A DNA stretch of 64,000 bases from Simmondsia chinensis (Eukaryota > Streptophyta > Magnoliopsida > Caryophyllales > Simmondsiaceae), in the NCBI GenBank assembly GCA_018398585.1, contig JAGTTD010000007.1, forward strand, positions 9,947,320-10,011,319. The letters run 5' to 3'. The notes beneath the pieces were generated by a model that was not told where the DNA came from, did no database searches, and was given only the letters and a program-made list of their open reading frames with translations. Positions within the stretch are counted from its first letter, which is position 1. Each line of letters begins with the position of its first letter. Below, in pieces: positions 21,742-32,270 of this stretch. The translations under genes and the position numbers were made by a program.

Positions 21742-22621
21742 TTTGAGGTAGACCCAAGCACCAGGCTAAAATTCCCTATCAGAACGGCTCGTATCTGCAA
21801 GTTGCTTCATCCTATTCCGAGCTCGAGCGAGGCTATACTTGATGACATCAATCACATCCTCTCTAGCCTTCAAGCTTCTATCCACGGCTTCCACTTGTGT
21901 CTCCCCTAGTATGTAAGGAATGTGAAGGGGAGGTGGTTGCCCATATACTACCTCATATGGGGTCTTTTGTGTAGAGGAATGCCATGTGGTATTGTACTAA
22001 CACTCCGCCAAAGGCAACCACTTAGACCATAAGTGAGGGTGGCTGCGACACATGCACCTCAAGTATGTCTCAAGACCCCTATTAACTACTTCAGTTTGTC
22101 CATCTGTTTGGAGGTGGTAAGCTGTGGAAAGATGAATCTCAACTCCTTGGATGGTGAACAAAGCTTGCCAAAACTCGCTATGAAAAACTGCATCTCTATA
22201 TGGAACTAGGTAGTCCATGATGCTTGTAAACATTCCCAATATACATCTGTGCCACGGTAAAGGCTGTGTAAGGATGGGAGAGAGCCATGAAATGTGCTGC
22301 TTTACTAAGCCGATCAACCACCACAAAGATGACCTCTTTTCCAAACGAATTCGGGAGGCCTTCTATAAAATCCATTGAAACTTCTGTCCATACCATGTCA
22401 GGTATGGTTAAGGGTTGAAGAAGACCTAGTGAAGCTGAGTTCTCAGTTTTACAAGCTTGACAAATGGAACATCTCCTGATATACTTAGATGCATCCTTGT
22501 GCAAGCCCTTCTAGAAAAATAGGGACTTCACTCTTTGATAAGTAGCATCACGACCTGAGTGTCCACCACTGGGAGAGGAGTGCAACCATTTAAGAATGAT
22601 TCACTGTAGATCCATATCATG
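21738..22621 (-). pseudogene. integrase core of element G, lying in inverted orientation
   Basis: The minus strand encodes integrase while gag, RT, RNase H and chromodomain are on the plus strand. In minus reading: the HHCC region (GGHSGRDATYQRVKSLFF, then KYIRRCSICQACK at about 22445-22485), LLQPLTIPDMVW, the first catalytic Asp in VSMDFIEGLP (about 22350-22380), VPYRDAVFHSEFW (about 22165-22205) where the family has SDRD, so the second catalytic Asp looks replaced by Tyr, and the catalytic Glu in TDGQTEVVNRG (about 22070-22105). The C-terminal part ends WVYLKL at 21745. Flanked by CTGGT (21733-21737) and ACCAG (22622-22626). Confidence 0.92.
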
Positions 22622-22626
22622 ACCAG

Positions 22627-22975
22627 ATTACCATTGCCCACAGGAGTTCACAAAAGCTGTCACCAAGGTATTATGGCCCTTATATGGTGTTGGAGGTTGT
22701 GGGAAAGGTCGCTTACAGATTGCAGCTCTCAGCATCAGCCAAAATCCATGATGTTTTTCATGTCTCTCAGTTGAAGCGCTATGTTGGTCCCTTGCCAGTA
22801 TAGAGCGCACCCATCCCAGATGACATAGATGCTGTTCCAGTGAAGGAGCCTAAGCTGATTTTGGAGAGAAAGATGGTGAATTGACATAATCGAATAGCCA
22901 CCAAAGTTTTAGTGAAGTGGAGGGGATTTCCAATTGAAGAAGCCACTTGGGAGTTCCTTTATGATCTTTAACTCA
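22627..22975 (+). pseudogene. integrase C-terminus and chromodomain of element G
   Basis: Plus-strand reading resumes with IAHRSSQKLSPRYYGPYMVL (about 22633-22692), the usual motif after the integrase core, then HDVFHVSQLKRYVG (about 22750-22790). The chromodomain follows: KVLVKWRGFPIEEATWEF (about 22903-22956). Chromodomains bind methylated histone H3 tails and steer integration of chromoviruses. A TAG near 22800 and TGA near 22882 interrupt it. A polypurine-like GGGAAGGGGAG at 23015-23025 precedes the 3' LTR. Confidence 0.88.
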
Positions 22976-23029
22976 AATTTCCTCAATTCCACCCTTGAGG
23001 ACAAGGGTGATTTTGGGAAGGGGAGTAGC

Positions 23030-23428
23030 TGATGCGGGATAATCAGTTAATTCGCGATTTGGGGATGATTTCTGCAATGGAAGATTAATAATTCTCCAAC
23101 GGCTAGTTGTGGCGGGAAGTTTACACGTGAGTGGCACATGAGAAGAAAGGAACTAGTATTAGTAATAATGTGCAGAGTACGTGATTTGCTCCTGGTAGTT
23201 AATTTAGGTTTTTGGTAGTTATTTAGGTTTGTAACTAACCTTCAATTATCTTTTCCTTTAATTAATTAGGTAAATTACTTTCTATATATAGTAAATGATG
23301 TGCTAATTTAGGGTTTATCAATGAAATTATCATCTATCTTCTCCCTAAACTTCCTTCTATTTCTATTCTCCCTCATACTTTATTTCTAGTTCTTGATCAT
23401 TATTTGGGGTGTTTGAGCTTCTGTATCA
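23030..23428 (+). repeat. 3' LTR of element G
   Basis: Starts TGATGCGGGATAATCAG and ends GCTTCTGTATCA (399 bp), followed at once by the ACTTC duplication. Retains the intact TG...CA termini that the 5' copy has lost. Confidence 0.9.
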
Positions 23429-23433
23429 ACTTC

Positions 23434-23869
23434 ATGATCAAACCCCTTGCTCGATTCCCGTATGATTTTGATAATCAAATATCAATCCTCACTCCTCTTT
23501 CCATTTTTTGACGGAAACGGAGTTGCTGACATCTTGGCAGTGGCTGGATCGCCGTGTTTGTCTTCCTAAAGCACTAGATCTGTCATAACAGCTTGATCTT
23601 CTCCCAAATAAGTACTTTAGTAAGTCTTAAATTATATATTGGCAGTGTAGGTGGTGGTAGAGGTTGTATCAGAGGCCATATAGGGAGATTGGATGTTTTA
23701 CTCATAGATCGCCACTCTTCTCGCCCCTCTTTACAATTAACATGAATTTTATCTAATATTTTTGACATTTTCTCTCATTTTTTTTGTACATCTATCAATT
23801 CAGCCACAATCAATTGATCCATAGTGACTCCCATTGTTGAAGTCGAGGAACGCGAGCTCTAATACCAAT
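23434..23869 (-). pseudogene. gag-like N-terminal remnant and primer site of element I
   Basis: Just inside the primer-binding site the minus strand encodes MGVTMDQLIVAELIDVQKK, a stop, then MSKILDKIHVNCKEGREEWR. This resembles the coiled N-terminal start of a plant gypsy gag but I cannot assign a domain. It carries on to VLIWEKIKLL near 23583 and, after frameshifts, to the G insertion at 23433. Confidence 0.45.
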
Positions 23870-24203
23870 TGTTATGTTTCATAATCTATTCAGGTCAAAT
23901 CGATATCAATTGAGCTCGTATGAGATTTATAAGTATAAACTATACTAGGATAGCATAAGAAAGGGGAGAAATACATAGAAGTAGGAGGGAGAAGACATAG
24001 GGAAGATATAGGAGGGGAGAGAGAGAGAGTTACATAACACAAGACTCAACATATCCTAAATGACTCCCCAAATCACTTATTTATATTAGATGACTAGATA
24101 ATTAGGGTTTAGTTGATGATGTGGCGCTTGTTTGATGATGTGGCATTTGGTGATGACGTGGCTTGACACTGATTCGGCGTAATCCTCGGTAATATTCGTA
24201 TCA
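23870..24203 (-). repeat. 5' LTR of element I
   Basis: 334 bp; on the minus strand starts TGATACGAATATTACCGAGG and ends GAAACATAACA, followed by AT and the primer-binding site. Partner of 17106-17429; many substitutions separate them. Confidence 0.7.
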
Positions 24204-25053
24204 TTGGTATTTTAAAAAAATATAATTTTATACGTTATCACAATATAATTTCATTGAATTTTTCTTTGCCTAATTTATATTCCTATTATAAAGTGGTAAT
24301 TTTCATTTTAGTGTATAGAGAAGCCGTTGAAATTATTTTTCCTTATAGCGTGTATCTTATATGGGATTAAACATTTATTTTGAAATTACAAGGCTATTTT
24401 TTATTTCTTTTTACATGACTATTTTAAAAGATCTATTTGGATTAACAAGCGAGTTCGTATGGAGTCGTTTGCATTTGACATGACCAATGGCGAATCCAAA
24501 ATTTTAAGTGAGGGTGTGGGCTTGGTTATATGACACCTCTACTACAAAATAAATAAGAAAAATGTACAATTTGAATAGGATTATTTATATCCGTGGACTA
24601 AGTTAATGAAACTAAAAGTAAAATAACTAAAGTGATATAGCAGATATATTAAAAGACCTTTGTCGTAAATACTCAAAATTTTACCGAGGTACATATACTG
24701 AAGTTCAATGAACTTTGTGTCACAAAAAGCTAACGTGGTTCATAATGATGAAAACATATAGGTATTTTCTTTCAAAATGCAGTGAATTTTTGTCAAAAAT
24801 ACTAGCGTGACATATAATTTTGATAATATATAAGTCCCGTTCTCCAAAATTTTGTAAATTCTTGACTAAATTACAATGCATTTTTAGTTCAAAAATGGAT
24901 GTAATTTATATTGTTATAATAGATATCGTGTCAATTTTTTGCAAAAATCTCGTCGGATTGACATCGTATCGTTCAAATTCCAATGGAAGATACCAAAATA
25001 ATAGAAAATTTAAACCTTAAAATATCTTGTAACATACATATATGTATTAAAAT
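24204..25053. other. AT-rich spacer, no gene seen
   Basis: No coding frame or clear repeat boundary. A stretch from about 24483 (CAATGGCGAATCCAAAATTTT) resembles the start of a common plant dispersed repeat (GGCGGATCCA type), but I find no matching opposite end. The ORF at 24820-25020 has no recognisable feature. Confidence 0.3.
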
Positions 25054-25861
25054 TGTTGGAATTGGTATCCTATAAAACTCAATTAGTTAGTTTTCAATAT
25101 TAAATAATAAAATTATTCTATTTATTTATTGTCTTATTATATTTTATGAGTCAAAAATTTGTGTGATTGTTTTCTAAAACATTACATGAGATGGATATAG
25201 TCCAAGATGATATGTCGGGTTTGGTTTAAGTGGTCAATGAGATTAAACCAAAGATAAACTTCGATCAAACTAGTGATATATTGTCAAAATATGTGTGTAG
25301 TCAGTGATAAGTTGGGACAACTTGTCTGATAAGACTATAATGTGATACTTTTGATGACTTGTCTTGGTCATATAAATAGGAATCCAAGAGTATTATGTCA
25401 GTGTTGTCAATAAGATTGGAATACTGAGCATGACCACCTAAATTAGTTGTTTCTTTACTGCTATAAGAAATAACTAGTTTTGTAAGACAATAACTCTAAA
25501 TCGAGGAAACAGCTTGAACTCGTGCATGGATTATTCGTTGCTTTAATGTGCTAAAAGAATTAGTCAAAGTGCTTTGACTTGAATCTTGCATAAGTTGGGT
25601 AATGACATGAAGTGTAGTAGGAACAATTGTTTTAAGTGGAATCTATAGTCTCTAATGAGATAAAGATGTCCCGTTAGTTGACTTGCAAGCATACTAAAAA
25701 TTTTAGAATCTTTGGCCAAAGTATTCTAGATGTTGACCCATTTGGAACTAGAGCTAGATTTTTCCGGAGGTCCCTTCCCAAACCTCAACATAAGCATCGA
25801 TTGAAAATATTTGGGAATGAATTCATTAGATTAATTATTTATTTATGAGATAAATAAATTT

Positions 25862-26248
25862 GGGTTATTCACGCCAAAAGTCCCTATACTTTGCTAATTA
25901 TGTCAATTTAGTCCTTGTACTTTTATTTGTGTCAATTGAGTCCCTCTACAATTTATATTATGTCAATTTAGTCATCTGGTCAAATTTAAGTTAAATTATT
26001 GACGTAATTTTTAACAAGATAATCACGTTAGATTCAAGTAACACACTACAATTCTATTCATTTACTCAATTTAACCAAATCCCTGGCTGAATTATTAAAA
26101 ATTTCAATAAAAATTTACCACAAATTTTATTCTAGGGACCAAATTGATATAATATTAATTGTATAGGTACTAAATTGACATAATTAGAAGTACAAGGACT
26201 AAATTGACACAATTGGCAAAGTATAGGGACCTTTAGTGTTAATAGCCT
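25862..26248. mobile_element. Mutator-type MITE with long inverted ends
   Basis: 387 bp flanked by the perfect 9-bp duplication AATAAATTT (25853-25861 and 26249-26257). The ends are about 60 bp inverted repeats: left GGGTTATTCACGCC, AAAGTCCCTATACTTTGC, ATGTCAATTTAGTCCTTG; right, reverse-complemented, AGGCTATTAACACT, AAGGTCCCTATACTTTGC, GTGTCAATTTAGTCCTTG. The 9-bp duplication and long ends fit a Mutator-like non-autonomous element. The 3' LTR of C has an empty site at about 33350, confirming insertion after C arrived. Confidence 0.85.
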
Positions 26249-26375
26249 AATAAATTTTTATGCTAAGCAAATATTCAGAGTTGAATATATAATACGATAA
26301 ATTATGTCGTGTTCTAAACAAAAGAAAAAAAAGGGAAAAAGGCTGGAAAGGTCACGCACTCGCTCCCACCCCACA

Positions 26376-26872
26376 ACAATAACAACAATCCCAGTGCCTC
26401 AAGGGCTCCCTCGTACGTAGGGTCTGGAAGGGGAAGGATGTACACAGCCTTACCCCCTCAGGGCGGGGCCCTGATGAGAGGCTGGTTCCAAGGATCCCCA
26501 TCCTGATAGTTGATAGTTAAGAAGGGCATGTAAGTAAAGCATGTATAGCATGTATACAGAACATGAAGAACATGTAAAGTGTAGAGATTAAGAAAAGCAT
26601 ATAAGGCATATAAAGCGTGTGAGTATATAGCAAGTAAGCATGTAAACATATAGACAAATAAGTATGTATGCAAGTAACCATGGAAACATGTAAGCATGGG
26701 AGCACGAAAGCATAGCAACCGGGGCAAAATAGAAAAGCACACAAGATAGGAGGAGAAATATCTACATGCGATATCCTGCAACAAATAGGGAGGCTACAGC
26801 GTATTGAAAGTGTAGAGGGATGGAGACATAGAAAGTAGAGAGAGAAAGAGAGAGAGAGAAAGTGTAGGGCCC
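26376..26872 (-). mobile_element. SINE-like insertion with variable-repeat body
   Basis: Flanked by imperfect direct repeats of about 20 bp (CGCACTCGCTCCCACCCCA at 26355-26373; CGCACACGCTCCCAGCTCCA at 26874-26893), absent from the 3' LTR of C. On the minus strand the end carries GGTAAGGCTGTGTACATCC, CCAGACCCTACGTACGAGGG, then TTGTTGTTATTGTTGTGG, which matches the 3' half and simple tail of the Au/SolS group of plant SINEs as I remember it. The rest (26520-26780) is a degenerate array of an AAGCATGTA-like word. A tRNA-related head is not evident. Confidence 0.6.
26520..26780. repeat. degenerate 9-11 bp repeat array (AGCATGTAA-like)
   Basis: The words AGCATGTA, AACATGTAA, AGCATATAA and AAGCATGG recur more than fifteen times in 260 bp. 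They create artificial tyrosine, leucine and histidine-rich minus-strand frames. The array lies entirely within the SINE-like insertion. Confidence 0.6.
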
Positions 26873-27504
26873 TCGCACACGCTCCCAGCTCCACAAATAC
26901 AAAAAAAGTCAAGAAAAGCCTCGCTGATGCCATGCTGATGTCAACGGGGGCTTTATACGCTTTATATGTGTTTCTCAGCCATTGGGTTTTTTTTATTATA
27001 TAAATATGATATTTATCGAGAGAGATTAAGTCATTAAGTGTTGGAACTTAATTTTCTCCTATGAAGAAAACTCTAAAATTATTTTAGGGGTTTTTCAAAT
27101 TATTATTTAGCATAATTTTTCTGAAAAGTTATTTTTAGAAAAGATTGAAGAAAAAATTTTGTTCCGAAATATTTCCTAAATTAAATATTTTGGAAGTCCA
27201 CACTCCCGATGTTAGAAGAAGTCATTGCAACGAAGACCATGAGGTGTCAATATATGTTCTTCTTATTTCAGATCTTCAAGTCAGAGTTGAGATTCGTGTT
27301 TCAGGTATGTCTAATTAAATATATGATATTTAATTAGTTTTCTTTTATCTCGTTGATTCTACATACCATGTTTATAGTTGTTTTATTCGATTTTTTCATT
27401 TGTCATATTATAAACCTATATGAACCAATTTAAGATTAAAAATTTTAAATTGGTTTTTTGCTACACCTGCTCTAGGAAAATACTTTTCAAATGTGTTTTC
27501 AACA

Positions 27505-29500
27505 ATTGTTATCATAACCAACTCTGAATACATTCATGATTGACATTAAAAATATCAGGTTTGATAAAATAGGAGTATGAAGAATTATGAAAATATAAAA
27601 TTTGGAATTTCATTAAAGGTAAAGAACAATCCTGAATATTGTTGTTAAAGAATTTAATATCAAGATTGAATGTTCATTAAAGTTTTAAATTGTTTAAAGG
27701 TTTAGATGAATTATGATTCAATCAAGGCGCATAATTTTAAATCAGATCTAATAATATTAAATATTCGAATAGTTGAATGGTTTAGATTATTAAATCTAAT
27801 TATATTAGATTTTGAACCAAGTTGTGAAATATTCAATTGTTAAATATTTTGCAGCAATTCAAAACAAAGAATGTCTAATGGGATTAGATGTTTTATTTAC
27901 AATCTAATCAGATTAATATTGAATTTATTTATTTATTTAAAAATAAAATGAAATAAAACAAAAAGGAGGGGTGGTGCTGGCCATCCCCCCCCCCCCCCCC
28001 CCCCCCCCCCCTCTCTCTCTCTCTCTTATTATTAAATTTTTTTAATCTTATTATTTAAATAATTGATTAAGGAAATGGTTAATTAGGATGAGATTTTGAC
28101 TATGATTATATGATAATATTTTCTAAAAGAGCTTAGAAAATCTTTAATTACTCCAACCTTTAGGCCTTAGGTGAATGTTATTCAATTTGTTTGATAACAT
28201 GACATTTGTTAAATTTGAGTTCACATGTTCAATATTATTTAAACGAGTTAAATGTTATGTACGATGTGAATAGAGTTATAAGGCCATATAGCTTGGTGAA
28301 ATATTTGATTTCATCAAGTGGGAGAATTTTTTCAAATAGATCTAATATGACAAGATAATTCAGTAGTTGAATTATTTGAATGGAAAATTTTTATAATGTA
28401 TCTAATGAGATTAGATTACATAGGTTTGATAATTAAGTAAACCTAATTAGATTAAGGTTTTATTTAATGATTAAACAAAATTTAGAATGTGATTCTAATA
28501 TTTATTATGAGATAATCAAACTTAAAATAGATCCACTCTTTAAAATTTCAAGTGGAAGAGAGGTACTTGAGTTGTTTCCTCATGATCTTCATTACCAATC
28601 TAATAGCATATTGATACTGCGTATCCGTGGTGCATCTTGTTTACTTGTGCTAACTTTTAGGTAATAGTATGCACTTGACTAAGGTAGTATGTTGGTCGTC
28701 TAGGGAGCATTGTGATACCATCCTAGAGACCTAGGAAGAAATAGTGAGTTAATTATACTTAACAAACATATATATCGAGAATTATTCTTACCTTGCTGTT
28801 AATTCATTACACTCTTCTCCCATGGAGTAATGGATAAATTGGTTAGCTCATTGTTGCACACATACAGAGAATGGTTAGGTGGATTTCATGCTTTGTTTGT
28901 TTGCAAAAATTATTATTAGGTTCACAAGACTCAAAATATCAAGTTGGAGTAAGCTTCTACGTGAATGGTCACGGCATTCATGTTCGGTCTAGCAGTACAT
29001 AGTAAGTGGGCACGACTCCCCGAGTAGAGCGTTCATTTGTAGAATGCAAGGTTAGATCTCTTAGGATAAACTGAAGTGTAGGAAAAATGGGTGTGGCCAC
29101 ACTGACATGGAGTACTTCATGGACTTGTATTAATGTCGAGGTAGCGGTGTATACTTGACTAGGGTCTACATTATTCTCCCTAAGGAGCTCTGTTGTACGA
29201 CCTTGGAGGCTGAGAGAAAAGTGGTGTATTAATTATGTTTAGTCAAGAGTTTACCAGAAAACATATTTATTGAGAAATATTTTTACCTTGTGATATCTCA
29301 ATTTGGCCTCTCTAATGGGGAGTTTTGGGTAGTTCAGTTGGATTGCCATGGCATAAATGTAAGTGTCGGATTGTGAACTTTAAATTTTGATTGTTTGCTA
29401 AAAGTAAGAAAAGTAATCCTGTATGTTATATGACTTGTTCACAGTTTTGATTTTAGACTGATTGTTAGCTTATGCATTACAATCAATACTGGTATGTATG
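27505..29500 (+). other. long untranslated leader of element C
   Basis: Noncoding leader corresponding to 11331-13322 of element A. Includes a C-run then (CT)n at about 27985-28026 and the duplicated module at about 28560-28790 and 28980-29270 (GGAGCATTGTGATACC, then CTAGGAAGAAATAGTG; GGAGCTCTGTTGTACG, then CTGAGAGAAAAGTGG). The ORF 28467-28664 is not supported as a gene. Confidence 0.55.
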
Positions 29501-32255
29501 TTTTACTTGTCTGTTTTGTTTTGCTCACTATGATATAGCATGTATTAGTACTTATGGAGCACTAGGAGATGCTCAAAGTTCTCTAGTTTGTTGCTAGTGG
29601 ATCTACTAAGTTGAAAAGAACATTTAGAATGTTAGACTAGACTAGAGAGTTAGTCAATTGTAAGATTCGGACATTAGATGTTGAACATTTTCTAGTGTTA
29701 GATACTTTAAAATTCAATTGTAGGAGAGATGATCAGATACTTGAAAGAAGTGTTTGATTTAAGAACTAATAGCATGAGAACTGGTAATGAGAAAGATGAT
29801 AGACACAAGATTGCGTTAGTAAAGTTTAGTTCAAGAGCCTTCATATGATGATGGCCCATTTAATTGAACTAGAATTCTTGATGCAAATATTAACGGCCAA
29901 TCTCAATAGCATATGATCTTGACTTACTTATCAAGGTCTTTCAATCAGTTTAGACTGGATACATTGAGTAATAAAGATTGCTCATATAACAAACTGACGA
30001 AAGTACAGTTGGACAGAAAAGGTGTCATGAGAACTAAGGAAGAGTCCACTTAGTGTAAGTATCTATCTCAAGAATTAGGAGCCTCAAGAGGGTAAAATAA
30101 AACATGAGTCAAAATACTTTTGTCTTTTTTATAAAAGCATTGAACATTAGTTTTTAAAAGGGATTGGCCAGGTACTTAGTTGCTGTTGTTGCCAAGACTA
30201 AAAGCTAACAAGACAAGGTATTCGATATCCTGTCTCCTCTAGTTGTGACTGGTAGGTAGTTCACTAGTGTCCTAGTGAATGGGGTTTCAGTAAGGGTACA
30301 TGGAGATAGAAGTTTAAGTTAAGAAGCGTAGCTTTGATTTTGAGTAACCATCTTAATATACCAGTTTGTTTAGAAATTTAATTTCCATTTACTATTTGTT
30401 TTAAAATAGTATTTCAATTATTTTCTGAAAAATAGACATATAGTTACGTAAATAAAGTGTTTCTTTAATGGGTACATTGTTAGATGACTAACTTATTGTA
30501 ATCAAAACTATGTTATTCGCAATTTATTCGTCTAATACAAGCTAGATTGTGTAACTATATAAAAGAAGAATTTTTGGAAGCTATATAGTTTTTAAGTGGC
30601 ACTAAATCTTTGGTCACATTAATCTAGTTTGATTCAAAACTGGCTTGATTTGTCTTATGGGATCATTAAGTACTAAAATGGTAACCAAATGTGGGAATCA
30701 TGTTCAAATTAATGATGATTGAAAGTGTCTTTTACAGTAAAGGCAATAGAGTCACTAAGCTGTTAGAACTTGTTTATAAAATGTTTATGGACTGCTAAAA
30801 GTTCAAGTGAGCAGAAGTAAATAGTATTTCATAAAGTATTTATGAATAACTATGCAATTAGTTGAAACATGGATATACATAAAGGTTGAAGTTTTAAATG
30901 TTTTGAAAAGTCCAAAGAATTAAAGGATAAAGTTGGGATCGGTTAGGTAACTATATCAAGTCACTTTGATTAGGTCAAAGTGGTGGTTTCAGGAGTATTT
31001 TTATTTTTCATTATTACAAAGTGTTGTAGAAAGAATCAATAATGTTTTATTGAATCTGGTAAGATTTTAGAAAGTGTTCTAAAAGTATAGCAGTTAGCGT
31101 GTGTTATATAGATTGACAGTATAAGATATTGTGTCTCTACAACTTGATATAACTTATAATGGAGATGATGTATAAGATATATCTTCAACCATGTAATTAT
31201 CACACTAAGTACATGAGAGCTTTAGTGTAGTGGTAGAATGGTCAGGGTCACTTGAAGGATTTATGTCTTCAGTCTTAACGGTTAAGTATGATGGTGAATT
31301 TGGTCCTCTAGACTATAAAGAAACTCTTAAGTATAAAGATATAGACCAATTGGTCAGGGCAATAAAAGTTAAGCTAAAGTAATTGTATTTTGATGAGGTC
31401 GAGAACTTGTAGAGGCATTAAAAGATATCAAGTCCACTAGATTGGATCTGAATGGATCTACATGAATAAAGAGTTCATTGGATGAGAAGGTTGAGACCTT
31501 CTAGGCTAGATTGATTGCAGTGAGTTATACCCTAATTGAAGGAATTGTCTGTGATGAAACCTTCTAGCCAAATGTCATGCTTAAGTCCAGAAGGATGCTC
31601 TTATCCATTGCTTCTCATTATGATGAGATATGGAAATAGAAATCAAGATGACGTTCCCTGAATGGTCATTGTGAAAAAGGTTATGTATATGATACAACCA
31701 GAAAAGTTTGTTGCCAAGAGTCTAGAGCATATGGTATGCAAACTAAGATAGTCTTTTGTAGACTTAAATGAGGATCTTGTTCATTAAATAGTTGATATGA
31801 TGATGTCTTTCAAGTCTTGGAGATTTGAATCAATGGCTAGTGAACCATGAGATTACGTGTGACATGGCTAGAAAGTATAGATTTTCTAAGTGTTGTATAT
31901 AGATGACATTCTATTCATTAAGATTTAAAGAAAGAATGTTAAGTTTATCATGGGTTACTTGTTTTAAAATGGACTTTAGACGTTAAATGTTTGAAATCCG
32001 TGCTTACCCTTTTAGTGGGATTCATTAGATGGTGAAGAGTGGAGCAGTCTTATATTGCTTACTTCACTATGAAAGTCAGGCACTTGATAACTATGAAGTT
32101 ATTGAGTAGACTACTTGACTCAGAAGTTACTTGAAAGATGAAAACTTGTGAGCAAAAGACCGAGACAATTACAAATTGGTATTGGTTAAAGTTTTTAGTC
32201 AAAGAATTGATAGATCCATAGATGATATTTATGCAATGTAGGGCTAATGAGTTTT
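29500..32255 (+). pseudogene. copia gag/pol remnant of element C
   Basis: The RT is the recognisable part. Around 31470-31560 the reading KVETF, stop, ARLIAVSYTLIEGIVCDETF matches the K-A-R-L-V-A-K-G-Y region, followed by short islands through about 31780. The active site LYIDDILFI is intact with YIDD at 31896-31907. A gag-like island MAHLIELEFLMQIL lies at about 29852-29895. The interval between is too decayed to place protease or integrase, and the RNase H part before the polypurine tract is short. No frame exceeds 60 codons. Confidence 0.7.
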
Positions 32256-32270
32256 GGACAAGTGGGAGAT

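Larger units (their letters stand above)
18070..23428 (+). mobile_element. Ty3-gypsy chromovirus-type retrotransposon G (Reina-like size)
   Basis: A 5359-bp element with two 399-bp LTRs and the perfect 5-bp duplication ACTTC (18065-18069 and 23429-23433). Domain order is gag, CCHC knuckle, protease, RT, RNase H, integrase (inverted), then a C-terminal chromodomain. The chromodomain plus the small size and short LTRs point to the Reina group of chromoviruses; the clade call is inference. By eye the LTRs differ at roughly 31 of 399 positions. The element sits inside element I. Confidence 0.93.
17106..24203 (-). mobile_element. small Ty3-gypsy-type element I (deleted), interrupted by element G
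   Basis: Two related minus-strand LTRs (17106-17429 and 23870-24203) bracket about 640 bp and 436 bp of internal sequence, split by element G. A primer-binding site for initiator Met lies at 23857-23869 (minus TTGGTATTAGAGC, one change from the consensus), fixing orientation. Near the other LTR the minus strand has ACCCTTGAGGACAGGAGTCA, the kind of sequence that precedes the polypurine tract in gypsy elements. Internal sequence totals only 1.1 kb, so the element lacks RT and integrase. I see no matching target-site duplication (ACTAG versus TTGGT). Confidence 0.7.
25054..27504 (+). repeat. 5' LTR of element C, carrying two secondary insertions
   Basis: Starts TGTTGGAATTGGTATCC and ends GTGTTTTCAACA. 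Alignment with the 3' LTR shows two extra blocks: 25862-26248 (MITE) and about 26376-26872 (SINE-like). Without them the LTR is about 1.55 kb, shorter than its partner by further deletions. The minus-strand ORFs at 26458-26933 fall inside the SINE-like insertion and are not genes. Confidence 0.88.

Noticed and set aside
23583..23768. 61-codon minus-strand ORF considered as a small host gene
   Set aside because: It follows the primer-binding site of element I and continues into the frame at 17746-18064 once element G is removed, so it is gag-like retroelement sequence.
26458..26933. Minus-strand ORFs of 108 and 138 codons rich in Tyr, Leu, His and Cys, resembling a membrane protein
   Set aside because: They are translations of the AGCATGTAA-type array within the SINE-like insertion, absent from the partner LTR.
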